A stretch of DNA of 64,000 bases from Sipunculus nudus (Eukaryota > Annelida > Sipuncula > Golfingiida > Sipunculidae). The notes beneath the pieces were generated by a model. That model saw only the letters and a list, made by a program, of their open reading frames with translations. It had not been told where the DNA came from and searched no databases. Below, piece by piece: positions 59,001 through 64,000 of this stretch. Positions within the stretch are counted from its first letter, which is position 1; every line of letters begins with the position of its first letter. Location: contig CM049317.1 of assembly GCA_026874595.1 (NCBI GenBank), forward strand, positions 46,772,401-46,836,400, written 5' to 3'. Both the position numbers and the translations under genes were made by a program.

Positions 59001-61641
59001 TTTATGTTCATAATCAAAAGGTCTAACAGTACATAGCAAGGCAGTTTATGTTCATAATCAAAAGGTCTTACAGTACATAGCAAGGCAGTTTACGTTCATA
59101 AACAAAAGGTTTCCTTACAGTTCACAGCAAGGCAGTTTATGTTCATAATCAAAAGGTCTAACAGTACATAGCAAGGCAGTTTTTGTTCATAATCAAAAGG
59201 TTTCCTTACAGTTCACAGCGAGGCAGTTTATGTTCATAATCAAAAGGTCTTACAGTACATAGCAAGGCAGTTTATGTTTATAATCAAAAGGTTTCCTTAC
59301 AGTTCACAGCAGGGCAGTTTATATTCATAATCAAAAGGTCTTACAGTACATAGCAAGGCAGTTTATGTTTATAATCAAAAGGTCTTACAGTACATAGCAA
59401 GGCAGTTTATGTTTATAATCAAAAGGTTTCCTTACAGTTCACAGCAGGGCAGTTTATGTTCATAATCAAAAGGTCTTACAGTACATAGCAAGGTAGTTTA
59501 TGTTTATAATCAAAAGGTTTCCTTACAGTTCACAGCATGGCAGTTTATGTTCATAATCAAAAGGTCTTACAGTACATAGCAAGGCAGTTTACGTTTATAA
59601 TCAAAAGGTTTCCTTACAGTTCACAGCAGGGCAGTTTATGTTCATAATCAAAAGGTCTTACAGTACATAGCAAAGCAGTTTATGTTTATAATCAAAAGGT
59701 TTCCTTACAGTTCACAGCAAGGCAGTTTATGTTTATAATCAAAAGGTCTTACAGTACATAGCAAGGCAGTTTATGTTTATAATCAAAAGGTTTCCTTACA
59801 GTTCACATCAGGGCAGTTTATGTTCATAATCAAAAGGTCTTACAGTACATAGCAAGGCAGTTTATGTTTATAATCAAAAGGTTTCCTTACAGTTCACAGC
59901 GTGGCAGTTTATGTTCATAATCAAAAGGTCTTACAGTACATAGCAAGGCAGTTTATGTTTATAATCAAAAGGTTTCCTTACAGTTCACAGCATGGCAGTT
60001 TATGTTCATAATCAAAAGGTCTTACAGTACATAGCAAGGCAGTTTATGTTTATAATCAAAAGGTTTCCTTACAGTTCACAGCAAGGCAGTTTATGTTTAT
60101 AATCAAAAGGTCTTACAGTACATAGCAAGGCAGTTTATGTTTATAATCAAAAGATTTCCTTACAGTTCACAGCAGGGCAGTTTATGTTCATAATCAAAAG
60201 GTCTTACAGTACATAGCAAGGCAGTTTACGTTTATAATCAAAAGGTTTCCTTACAGTTCACAACAAGGCAGTTTATATTCATAATCAAAAGGTCTTACAG
60301 TACATAGCAAGGCAGTTTATGTTTATAATCAAAAGGTCTTACAGTACATAGCAAGGCAGTTTATGTTTATAATCAAAAGGTTTCCTTACAGTTCACAGCA
60401 GGGCAGTTTATGTTCATAATCAAAAGGTCTTACAGTACATAGCAAGGCAGTTTATGTTTATAATCAAAAGGTTTCCTTACAGTTCACAGCAGGGCAGTTT
60501 ATGTTCATAATCAAAAGGTCTTACAGTACATAGCAAGGCAGTTTACGTTTATAATCAAAAGGTTTCCTTACAGTTCACAGCAAGGCAGTTTATATTCATA
60601 ATCAAAAGGTCTTACAGTACATAGCAAGGCAGTTTATGTTCATAATCAAAAGGTTTTCTTACAGTTCACAGCAGGGCAGTTTATGTTCATAATCAAAAGG
60701 TCTTACAGTACATAGCAAGGCAGTTTATGTTCATAATCAAAAGGTTTCCTTACAGTTCACAGCAAGGCAGTTTATGTTCATAATCAAAAGGTCTTACAGT
60801 ACATAGCAAGGCAGTTTACGTTTATAATCAAAAGGTTTCCTTACAGTTCACAGCAAGGCAGTTTATATTCATAATCAAAAGGTCTTACAGTACATAGCAA
60901 GGCAGTTTATGTTCATAATCAAAAGGTTTTTTTACAGTTCACAGCAGGGCAGTTTATGTTCATAATCAAAAGGTCTTACAGTACATAGCAAGGCAGTTTA
61001 CATTTATAATCAAAAGGTTTCCTTACAGTTCACAGCAAGGCAGTTTATATTCATAATCAAAAGGTCTTACAGTACATAGCAAGGCAGTTTATGTTCATAA
61101 TCAAAAGGTTTTCTTACAGTTCACAGCAGGGCAGTTTATGTTCATAATCAAAAGGTCTTACAGTACATAGCAAAGCAGTTTAAGTTTATAATCAAAAGGT
61201 TTCCTTACAGTTCACAGCAAGGCAGTTTATATTCATAATCAAAAGGTCTTACAGTACATAGCAAGGCAGTTTATGTTCATAATCAAAAGGTTTTCTTACA
61301 GTTCACAGCAGGGCAGTTTATGTTCATAATCAAAAGGTCTTACAGTACATAGCAAGGCAGTTTATGTTCTTAATTGAAAGTTTTTCCTACAGTATCCTGA
61401 TGCCCAGGAAGACAGAGCAGGAACTCTGCAGGCCAGAGGGGCTTCGACAGGGACAGGAACTGAGCGCAGAGGTCAGGAACCAGAGGGCGCCTGTGGAGGT
61501 GATTTATCGCAGACTGGCAAAGCGAACCAGGCTGCTTCAGTGTCAGACAGTGCTCTCCCTCCCCCTATTCTCCCAGAAGTACTCCCCTCTGCCAGGCTGG
61601 CAGCTATTCGAGCAGCTTGTAAGTGTCTGAAGGCTTTATAA
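29702..61641 (+). CDS. TAX1BP1-like: TAX1BP1/CALCOCO-family selective-autophagy receptor (SKICH domain plus coiled coil), 15 exons
   Basis: Family members (TAX1BP1, NDP52/CALCOCO2, CALCOCO1) link ubiquitinated or damaged cargo to LC3/GABARAP on autophagosomes; TAX1BP1 also restrains NF-kB signalling. Exons 1-2 encode a complete SKICH domain (residues about 28-133) with KDWVGIYRVGW, EYVHFQW, DGEFYQFCYV and STPFQFR. Residues 149-153 (DVLII) align with the CLIR (LVV) of NDP52/TAX1BP1. Exons 3-13 encode a long Glu/Lys/Leu/Gln-rich coiled coil (residues about 160-715) and exon 14 a Pro/Gln-rich linker. Fifteen exons join in frame: 763 codons to the end of exon 14 and 845 if exon 15 ends at its own stop. 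Human TAX1BP1 has 789 residues. No C-terminal UBZ zinc fingers are visible. The paralogue cannot be settled: length favours TAX1BP1, while absent zinc fingers leave CALCOCO1-like open. Confidence 0.9.
30694..30920 (+). CDS. TAX1BP1-like: Autophagy receptor exon 2: end of SKICH, CLIR-like patch, coiled-coil start
   Basis: Acceptor TTATCAG|CC in phase 1 completes Ala101. It encodes AKYLPKEDGEFYQFCYVARS and then the SSTPFQFR end of the SKICH fold. An acidic stretch (VEVEDEDHD) leads into VLII at 150-153, the position of the non-canonical LC3-interacting LVV in NDP52 and TAX1BP1. It ends KANKEKEELIK at donor AAG|GTCAGT. The exon 1/2 phases add to exactly 176 codons. Confidence 0.93.
31704..33701. 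mobile_element. Transposon with 12-bp perfect terminal inverted repeats and ~290-bp AGGTCA-rich subunits
   Basis: The left end is GTATCCCCAGAC (31704-31715) and the right end GTCTGGGGATAC (33690-33701), perfect inverses. The interior has four to five subunits of about 290 bp, each with GGTCATGAGGTCAAAGGTCA and CCATCTGTCCAAAAA phrases. Near-identical short frames at 33176 and 33465 are products of this repetition. A 12-16 bp G-run precedes the right end. It lies in intron 2 of the autophagy-receptor gene. The AGGTCA style is common in mollusc repeats. Confidence 0.75.
33705..35465. other. Intron 2, 3' part, with family A fragment
   Basis: No exon other than exon 3 is supported here. At 34575-34995 there is an inverted fragment of repeat family A (phrases 'gtatacaagactggtggtgccacc', split here for length, and 'tgatttgacacatcagcctg' recur about every 140 bp). 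Confidence 0.5.
34575..34995 (-). repeat. Interspersed repeat family A, inverted fragment
   Basis: Three subunits of about 140 bp carry ACAAGACTGGTGGTGCCACC and CATCCTGAAATTGTGC variants. These are the reverse complements of the GGCGCCACCAGTCTTG and GCACAATTTCAGG phrases of copy 2 at 20425-21510. Confidence 0.6.
35470..35583 (+). CDS. TAX1BP1-like: Autophagy receptor exon 3: coiled coil (residues 177-214)
   Basis: Acceptor GATTTATAG|AAC. 114 nt, phase 0. Encodes NKSLLETERDSLLRKLLEYS and continues with a Glu/Leu-rich heptad pattern to ELKELVQ. Donor CAG|GTAAAC. Local GC is clearly higher than the flanking intron. Confidence 0.9.
35695..36030 (-). repeat. Interspersed repeat family A, terminal fragment
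   Basis: GCATTCTAAGGAATGC at 35711-35726 is the inverse of the right end of copy 2 (21475-21490). The following 'tgtttgcattcacttatttggccca' region also matches the inverse of 21425-21460. This is a terminal fragment in opposite orientation, 700 bp from the 34575-34995 fragment; exon 3 lies between them. Confidence 0.6.
36071..36230. repeat. 22-bp minisatellite
   Basis: Seven nearly identical tandem copies of GGTTTGTGCAGAAAGTGAAT plus GA, with a spacing of exactly 22 bp (36071, 36093 and on). In intron 3. Near-perfect identity suggests recent expansion. Confidence 0.95.
36343..40625. repeat. Composite interspersed repeat block in intron 3
   Basis: It starts with TAGCTCAGCTGACTATAAGT and GTCCGTCCGTCCGTCC, a start typical of a widespread mollusc repeat. 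It has 3'-like ends GATCAGCTGAGCACTGTGAC near 40590 and a similar CTTCAGCTAAGCACAGTGAC near 38935. The interior is duplicated: 38640-38930 and 39730-39930 share GTCAACA, ATATTATTTGCAACAATTTC and ATATTTTAGATTTTA in the same order. C-runs occur at 37728-37738 and 38510-38534, and a CT-rich tract at 39060-39130. No coding sequence. Confidence 0.55.
40732..40827 (+). CDS. TAX1BP1-like: Autophagy receptor exon 4: coiled coil (residues 215-246)
   Basis: Acceptor TGGTTTTACAG|GAC. 96 nt, phase 0. Encodes DQEDKMTKMTDELQEKVAQL and ends HVRLNE. Donor GAG|GTACAT, which is atypical at +3 to +5; it overlaps the left copy of a LINE target-site duplication (see 40836-41529). If not spliced here, the frame stays open for a further 198 codons into the LINE fragment. 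Confidence 0.88.
40836..41529 (+). mobile_element. 5'-truncated LINE tail with intact C-terminal reverse-transcriptase coding region
   Basis: An uninterrupted frame to the stop at 41422-41424 encodes about 195 residues of a LINE C-terminus. It includes KPKLRTCALLK, RSLMAQLRCGILPLEIEVGR and a Cys/His cluster C-x2-C-x9-H-x2-C (ICTMC...EIHFIC), a pattern typical of the region after the reverse transcriptase in CR1/RTE-like elements. The 3' UTR ends in ATAATAAATAAACTC. TACATGT flanks the insert on both sides (40829-40835 and 41530-41536), a likely 7-bp target-site duplication. The open frame suggests a recent insertion. Confidence 0.8.
41540..42830. other. Intron 4, nothing assigned
   Basis: AT-rich intron. 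Near 42725-42765 a phrase GATCAGCTGAGCGTATTGGT resembles the 3' end of the repeat block at 36343-40625. No exon or RNA gene supported. Confidence 0.5.
42834..42977 (+). CDS. TAX1BP1-like: Autophagy receptor exon 5: coiled coil (residues 247-294)
   Basis: Acceptor ATGATTGAAG|GAA, with a pyrimidine tract a little upstream. 144 nt, phase 0. Encodes ELASLNGKLLGLQETLDQKD and ends EEEKEMIK. Donor AAA|GTAAGT. Clear heptad spacing of Leu. Confidence 0.9.
43533..43721 (+). CDS. TAX1BP1-like: Autophagy receptor exon 6: coiled coil (residues 295-357)
   Basis: Acceptor CTGAATGACAG|ACA. 189 nt, phase 0. Starts THCSTSEDRLQGYMQEVDKL and ends SLLEAKEADK. Donor AAG|GTAAAG. The acceptor has a modest pyrimidine tract; the alternative AG sites nearby would break phase or shift the frame. 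Confidence 0.85.
44032..44169 (+). CDS. TAX1BP1-like: Autophagy receptor exon 7: coiled coil (residues 358-403)
   Basis: Acceptor TTTTTTGTCAACAG|CAA. 138 nt, phase 0. Encodes QTIEDLTIKLKDTEDQLSTM and ends KMAQLLE. Donor GAG|GTAACA. Confidence 0.9.
45064..45192 (+). CDS. TAX1BP1-like: Autophagy receptor exon 8: coiled coil (residues 404-446)
   Basis: Acceptor CCATATTGCAG|CAA. 129 nt, phase 0. Encodes QAKTESHTLKVHCGRLETKQ and ends TLNEKTK. Donor AAG|GTATTT. Confidence 0.88.
45961..46176 (+). CDS. TAX1BP1-like: Autophagy receptor exon 9: coiled coil (residues 447-518)
   Basis: Acceptor TTACGATCAG|GAA, preceded by a pyrimidine-rich 40-bp tract. 216 nt, phase 0. Starts EKEDLASMLAEVESKLKSET; the C-terminal part SHLNERYARLQKENEETKRQ is a strong coiled-coil segment. 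Donor CAG|GTCAGA. Confidence 0.92.
46380..47174. mobile_element. Non-autonomous hAT transposon in intron 9
   Basis: Perfect 10-bp terminal inverted repeats, TAGTGGTGGG and CCCACCACTA, flanked by a perfect 8-bp direct repeat ATTCTGTT (46372-46379 and 47175-47182), the hallmark of hAT insertion. Subterminal inverted ATCGAT/ATCATCGAT motifs occur near the ends. 795 bp with no transposase. The intact duplication suggests a fairly recent insertion. Confidence 0.9.
47473..47654. mobile_element. MITE with TACAGTAAA/TTTACTGTA ends
   Basis: The left end is TACAGTAAAACCTTGCC and the reverse complement of the right end TACAGTAAAGCCTCTTAA. The body repeats 'accacctc' phrases on one strand (ACCACCTCAAAAA occurs twice). 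It starts and ends with TA, consistent with a TA target duplication. 182 bp, in intron 9, 90 bp upstream of exon 10. Related in style to the decayed copy at 29340-29525. Confidence 0.75.
47746..47890 (+). CDS. TAX1BP1-like: Autophagy receptor exon 10: coiled coil (residues 519-566)
   Basis: Acceptor TTTGTGTTGCAG|GCT. 145 nt, ends in phase 1. Encodes AAWHEAEAEMKREIEDLKER and ends SFEVKKLTRQ plus one base. Donor CAAG|GTAAGT. Confidence 0.92.
48548..48661 (+). CDS. TAX1BP1-like: Autophagy receptor exon 11: Ala/Gln-rich segment (residues 567-604)
   Basis: Acceptor CTGTATTCCACAG|TG completes Val567. 114 nt, phase 1 to phase 1. Encodes VSQGKVQQNGAAVVEKAENQ and ends SQTSIVF. It is less coiled-coil-like than its neighbours and may be a hinge. 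Donor TTTG|GTGAGT. Being symmetric (1-1) it could be skipped without a frameshift. Confidence 0.88.
48936..49091. repeat. Near-perfect foldback (inverted repeat) of ~70-bp arms
   Basis: The left arm starts CAAACCAGGTGAGTGCGT and includes AAGAGGTTACCGGGTGAGTC. The right arm ends with the inverse, GACCCGGTAACCTCTT-like and ACGCACAAACCTGGTTTG. The arms are separated by only about 15 bp (GAGTGCGCGCACGA). In intron 11. It may be a small foldback transposon. Confidence 0.85.
49095..49555. repeat. Diverged tandem duplication of ~280 bp
   Basis: About 49130-49300 and 49385-49545 share, in order, 'gggactatgt'/'aggactatgt', 'ggaatttcattgat', 'gatccat' and 'taaaccata'. Diverged copies, non-coding, in intron 11. 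Confidence 0.5.
49905..50000. repeat. (TA)n tract with two TG interruptions
   Basis: About 95 bp of alternating TA with two TG (TATGTATA) interruptions. Intron 11. Confidence 0.95.
50556..50663. repeat. 108-bp spacer-free perfect palindrome
   Basis: 54-bp arms with no loop, centred between 50609 and 50610 on CACGTG. The left arm runs from TAGTCCATACATGG to GGACGGACATCAC and the right arm is its exact inverse ending CCATGTATGGACTA. I checked the arms base by base and saw no mismatch. Flanks (GGTAT left, GGTAGGT right) do not extend the symmetry. In intron 11. Confidence 0.95.
51100..51147 (+). promoter_or_regulatory. Pair of perfect CREs with CCAAT box in intron 11
   Basis: TGACGTCA at 51100-51107 and again at 51140-51147, with ATTGG (CCAAT on the minus strand) at 51133-51137 and a CpG-rich GGTTGCGCGTCACC between. 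The surrounding 200 bp is less AT-rich than the intron. About 500 bp upstream of exon 12, so it could be an internal promoter or an element-borne enhancer. Motif evidence only. Confidence 0.35.
51652..51944 (+). CDS. TAX1BP1-like: Autophagy receptor exon 12: longest coiled-coil exon (residues 605-702)
   Basis: Acceptor TTGTGTTGTAG|TT completes Val605. 293 nt, returns to phase 0. Starts VDESEVADLTNTELQSQLDA and includes KQKYKHMYHEEREKNNLLHK and QQKQDEIDRLNGMLEDTRSH. Donor CAG|GTAAGG. High GC compared with flanks. Confidence 0.94.
52003..52085 (+). mobile_element. Possible tRNA-derived SINE head
   Basis: TGGCCCAATGGTTA (52007-52020) matches the Pol III A box, and TGGTATGAACCCC (52051-52063) is a diverged B box 44 bp later, the spacing found in tRNA-derived SINEs. 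The downstream body boundary is not clear. It does not fold as a functional tRNA. Confidence 0.35.
52633..52701 (+). CDS. TAX1BP1-like: Autophagy receptor exon 13: end of coiled coil (residues 703-725)
   Basis: Acceptor TTTTATTACCAG|GCT. 69 nt, phase 0. Encodes AVIAEQKKEINGLRRPVVLP followed by QLQ. Donor CAG|GTATGT. Confidence 0.9.
53270..53645. repeat. 51-bp minisatellite with acceptor-like TGTTTGACAG
   Basis: About seven monomers containing TTTAACTGCTGGAAATGGAA then ATGTTTGACAGGACTAAGTG. TGTTTGACAG-type motifs lie at 53311, 53361, 53412, 53463, 53514 and 53565, a period of 50-51 bp. In intron 13, upstream of exon 14. Confidence 0.92.
53697..54025. repeat. ~14-15-bp minisatellite (GTGAGACTATAGAT)
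   Basis: Over twenty degenerate copies of GTGAGACTATAGAT or close variants. The array ends about 25 bp before exon 14, directly abutting the TCTTTTTCAG acceptor tract. Confidence 0.92.
54049..54162 (+). CDS. TAX1BP1-like: Autophagy receptor exon 14: Pro/Gln/Thr-rich linker (residues 726-763)
   Basis: Acceptor TTGTCTTTTTCAG|GAG. 114 nt, phase 0. Encodes EVRYPPQGTAFPSIPYPQQA and a Pro/Thr-rich stretch ending GKHISQ. Low-complexity, disordered linker after the coiled coil, as in other family members. Donor CAG|GTAAAG. Confidence 0.9.
54788..55074. mobile_element. PIF/Harbinger-like MITE, copy 2
   Basis: Same GGCCAAAAAAA..TATG.TTCTCAGGCA ends as 28147-28483, in opposite orientation. Shared internal phrases on the inverted strand include AAGCATGATAATAACA (versus the inverse of the 28350 region) and a TTTTATCTTCTTGAAAGATA block. 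Flanks are TAA and TCA, so the 3-bp target duplication has one mismatch. Lies about 35 bp left of the 44-bp array. Confidence 0.7.
55108..61380. repeat. 6.3-kb tandem array of ~140 monomers (44 bp, and 47+44 bp dimers)
   Basis: Left domain (55108 to about 58700): 44-bp monomers AAGGCAGTTTATGTTCATAA + TCAAAAGGTCTAACAGTACA + CAGC with C/T variants. Right domain (about 58700-61380): a 91-bp dimer alternating a 47-bp GGTTTCCTTACAGTTCACAG type with a 44-bp GGTCTTACAGTACATAGC type (for example 59427 to 59518). The last, degenerate monomer contains the functional acceptor of exon 15 (TTTTTCCTACAG). Stops occur in every frame of the 44-bp unit, so it is not coding. Intron 14. Confidence 0.97.
61393..61641 (+). 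CDS. TAX1BP1-like: Autophagy receptor exon 15: Gly/Thr/Ser-rich C-terminal region
   Basis: Acceptor GTTTTTCCTACAG|TAT, phase 0. Encodes YPDAQEDRAGTLQARGASTG, then SVSDSALPPPILPEVLPSAR and LAAIRAA. Two endings are possible. Read through, the frame stops at 61639-61641 (CKCLKAL-stop, 845 residues in all). Spliced, a good donor GCTT|GTAAGT at 61619 gives 75 codons plus one base and joins 61724. No zinc finger is present. A different frame with a 5' ATG at 61364 is a shadow. Confidence 0.82.
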   Translation, partial: YPDAQEDRAGTLQARGASTGTGTERRGQEPEGACGGDLSQTGKANQAASVSDSALPPPILPEVLPSARLAAIRAACKCLKAL

Positions 61642-61723
61642 TAACCAAATACAAGAGACCGCATATATAGTCAAAATTACACCTTAAATAATGAAGAGAG
61701 AGCTTTAGAGGGACCTGTTTCAG

Positions 61724-61917
61724 CCAGCAGTTTGAATCAACCCAACAGCTCTGTACAACCATCACAGACAGCAGTCACTCAGAAAAATGTACCATTACAG
61801 GAAGACCTTTGGTTTACACTGGAATGTTATCAACATTTTCACATATGTTACAAGCCCATGATCCACTGCTGTAATTTGGTCTTAGTAAAACAGATAGACA
61901 AAAACAAGATACACTGA
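61724..61917 (+). CDS. TAX1BP1-like: Possible exon 16 of the autophagy receptor
   Basis: The acceptor GGACCTGTTTCAG|CC fits phase 1 of the exon 15 donor at 61619 (105-bp intron). It encodes SSSLNQPNSSVQPSQTAVTQ, matching the Ser/Gln/Pro character of the preceding linker, then KNVPLQEDLWFTLECY and a stop at 61915-61917, for a 902-residue total. No strong internal donor was found; GTAAAA near 61885 is weak. It could be the real last exon or a lead-in to zinc-finger exons beyond 64 kb. Plausible but unproven. Confidence 0.45.
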
Positions 61918-61919
61918 CT

Positions 61920-62850
61920 GGGAGAAGCTTCATCGTACCCTTGATTGATATCTGGTTTCAGATCTTATGTCTCTTATATCTCCATCCACCTGCCAAATAT
62001 GTCATAGGCTCAGTGTCAAATATTTACTGTAATGTGTTAAAACTTCTACGTTTTCTTACCAAAATTGATACACAATTCATTTAATTCCATTTTGTAAATA
62101 TAATATTGAATTTAATTCTCCAACACTCGTTGTAAGGGTGTTCATCTGTCATAAAATGAGGATAGAGGGCACTATTCATTCATCTGAACTAAACATGTAA
62201 TATACTAAAATACAATGTTAAAGCATATTTAGAAACTGCTTTTAGCCAAATGACTCATTCACGTAAAATTACAAGGTCTACAGAGGTGAATTTTGCATTT
62301 AATGTTTATTCTTTAAATCCAGACTGGCTTTGTCAGAATTTCATTGGAAGCCTAAAAATAAGGTTGGGGTGTCCTTTGTTCTGTGAGTCTGTGAAAGCAT
62401 GATTTTGAGTTTCTTGAGAGTCATGCTCTTTCAAATAGCTGATAAAAAATTTGCTCTGAAGAATAAAGAAATAATGTACATACTTCAAACATGGAAAAAA
62501 AACCCCTTGATTATTGTAACAAAAAATTGCGAAATTATGATGGCCAATTTTGAGCATAATTCCATTCATAAGAATTGCTTTTTGGCAGTATATACATAAA
62601 TTAGCCTTCTATTTTGGTAGCATTATCAGTGGCCTTATGCTGATAGTATTACCTACCATTTCTAAATCTAAAATGTATTTAAATTTATTTTTGAAAATTG
62701 ATAAATCATACTCATGCACAGTTTCAGCTAAAGAATCAAGTACTTTTTATTGAAACATGATATTGTTCCTCATTTAAGCAAATTTCACTGTCAACTTGAT
62801 AGAAACTTGATAGAAAATTGGGCCATCTGATTCTTCAAAATGTTAACACC
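61920..62850. other. Downstream region of the autophagy receptor, nothing assigned
   Basis: AT-rich, with several AATAAA-like words but no decisive polyadenylation site. Frames at 62333-62753 on both strands lack protein character. Probably 3' UTR or intergenic. Confidence 0.45.
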
Positions 62851-62854
62851 TGAC

Positions 62855-63335
62855 TGACACCCCATTTCCTGTCTTGGTAGGCCCCACACTGACAGCACCT
62901 GACTTACAAACCCTGTTCCTGTCTTGGTAGGCCCCATTTTGACAGGACCTGATCATGACTTAGTCCCCTTTTCATGTCTTGGTAGGCCCCATGTTGACCT
63001 CACCTGATCATCACATACTCCCCTTTTCATGTCTTGATAGGTCCCATCCAGACAGCACTGGACTTAAACACCCCTTTTCATGTCTTGGTACGTCCCATCC
63101 TGACAGCACCTGACTTAAACACCCCATTTCATGTCTTGGTAAGTCCCATCATGACAGAACTTGACTAAAACACTTCTTTTCATGTCTTGGTAGGTCCCAT
63201 GTTGACAGCACCTGATCATGACTTATACCCCTTTTCATGTCTTGGTAGGTCTCATGTTGACAGCACCTGATCATGACTTGCACCCCATTTTCATGTCTTG
63301 GTAGGTCCCATGTTTACAGCACCTGATCTTGACTT
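62855..63335. repeat. ~53-bp minisatellite with donor-like CTTGGTAGGT
   Basis: About nine monomers such as TTTTCATGTCTTGGTAGGTC + CCATGTTGACAGCACCTGAT. TTCATGTCTT starts at 62971, 63025, 63077, 63128, 63179, 63233 and 63290 (period 51-57 bp). Non-coding. Confidence 0.92.
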
Positions 63336-64000
63336 ACCGTAAAAACTTGCATATAAGTCGATCTCGCATATAAGTCGAGTATAAATTTTCAGGGTAAATA
63401 TCAGGTAAAAATTTTTTCAAGCCATTCTTGAGGTCATAACAGGTCTGAAGCAGCATACATGACCATCGAGAGTAGTGTGACAGGCCACTGGGGAAAGGTG
63501 AATCATATGACTGGCCACTCGTTTTTTACATTCATACCACTCAAATTTTTTTTTAAACTGTAAAAATGTCATTTGTTTTGTAGTGCAATCTATTGAAAAG
63601 TTATTGGGCATCATAAAGACTCTAAGATTAATAAATATAACAGGTCGATACTTTAAGTATTTTGCAGAAATAAAGATCGTCTGACACCCAGATAGGCAGG
63701 TGCGCGATGATAGAACAGCCAAGGATTTCTCACACTTTCCGTCATTGCTCATTTATTTTAAACTTTTAATGATTGTTTTTGTCAGATATCAATAAAAACA
63801 TGACTATTTAAACGTGTTACTAAAACGGAATTGTCGCGGACTTCTCTACATTTTATATAATCTAAGGTGAAAAGAACGCGCGAAGTTGGACCAAGCGAGT
63901 AGCCTGAAAAGGCCACGTGACAGTGTAAGCTGTCCTCAGCTTGGTCATATCTGTGGATCAAGGGCAGTAATTTTATTATCAGAGATTGTTATTATACATT
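63336..64000. other. Unassigned right edge, possible repeat start
   Basis: Begins with a GTAAAAACTTGCATATAAGT and CTCGCATATAAGTCGAGTAT direct repeat, the style of an interspersed repeat end. The minus frame 63417-63752 has an unremarkable sequence that I do not recognise. The window ends before any partner terminus. Confidence 0.35.

Noticed and set aside
55108-61380. CRISPR-like look of regularly repeated 44-bp units
   Set aside because: Units are head-to-tail with no unique spacers and the host is eukaryotic; it is a minisatellite.
61364-61630. 88-codon plus frame with its own ATG over exon 15
   Set aside because: Its ATG is before the acceptor and the frame conflicts with phase 0 from exon 14, whose continuation is open and linker-like.

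Overview
The window is eukaryotic. It has no dense operons. Its two recognisable genes are split into short exons with GT..AG introns, and most of the DNA is AT-rich intron and intergenic sequence full of transposon remnants, minisatellites and (TA)n tracts. The protein similarities (animal GPD1; a SKICH/coiled-coil autophagy receptor) indicate a metazoan. The repeat style (AGGTCA-rich tandem repeats, GTCCGTCC elements, GCCCCCGCC-type terminal repeats, many non-autonomous DNA transposons) suggests a lophotrochozoan, probably a marine mollusc. That last step is inference from repeat style, not a database match.

Gene 1 (minus strand, 15646 down to 9665) is the 5' part of cytosolic NAD-dependent glycerol-3-phosphate dehydrogenase (GPD1). 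Three coding exons give residues 1-122, including the Rossmann GSGNWG motif. I could not find the other roughly 230 residues between 9665 and the window start, so they probably lie beyond the left edge. Its upstream region holds nuclear-receptor-type motifs.

Gene 2 (plus strand, 29702 to about 61641 or 61917) is a TAX1BP1/CALCOCO-family selective-autophagy receptor: an N-terminal SKICH domain over exons 1-2, a CLIR-like LC3-binding patch, then a long coiled coil over exons 3-13 and a Pro/Gln-Ser/Thr-rich tail. All fifteen exons were assembled by phase and stay in frame throughout. The C-terminal zinc fingers usual in TAX1BP1 are not visible.

Layout: 1-760 is a 43-bp minisatellite running off the left edge; 0.8-9.6 kb is repeats and unassigned AT-rich DNA; 9.6-15.7 kb is GPD1, with a nested transposon in intron 1 and a 45-bp minisatellite in intron 2; 15.7-16.3 kb is the GPD1 upstream region; 16.8-20.1 kb is a nested hAT-like element carrying an inverted-repeat element and a LINE remnant; 20.3-29.6 kb is intergenic with a large inverted-repeat element and a Harbinger-like MITE; 29.7-61.9 kb is the autophagy-receptor gene; 62.9-64 kb is another minisatellite and unassigned sequence.

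The most unusual structures are in gene 2. A 6.3-kb array of about 140 monomers of 44-47 bp looks to have grown out of the splice acceptor of the last certain exon, so it holds many acceptor-like sites directly upstream of the real one. A LINE tail is inserted on a splice donor with a 7-bp target-site duplication and leaves an open read-through frame. Intron 11 holds a 108-bp spacer-free perfect palindrome and a second, near-perfect foldback.
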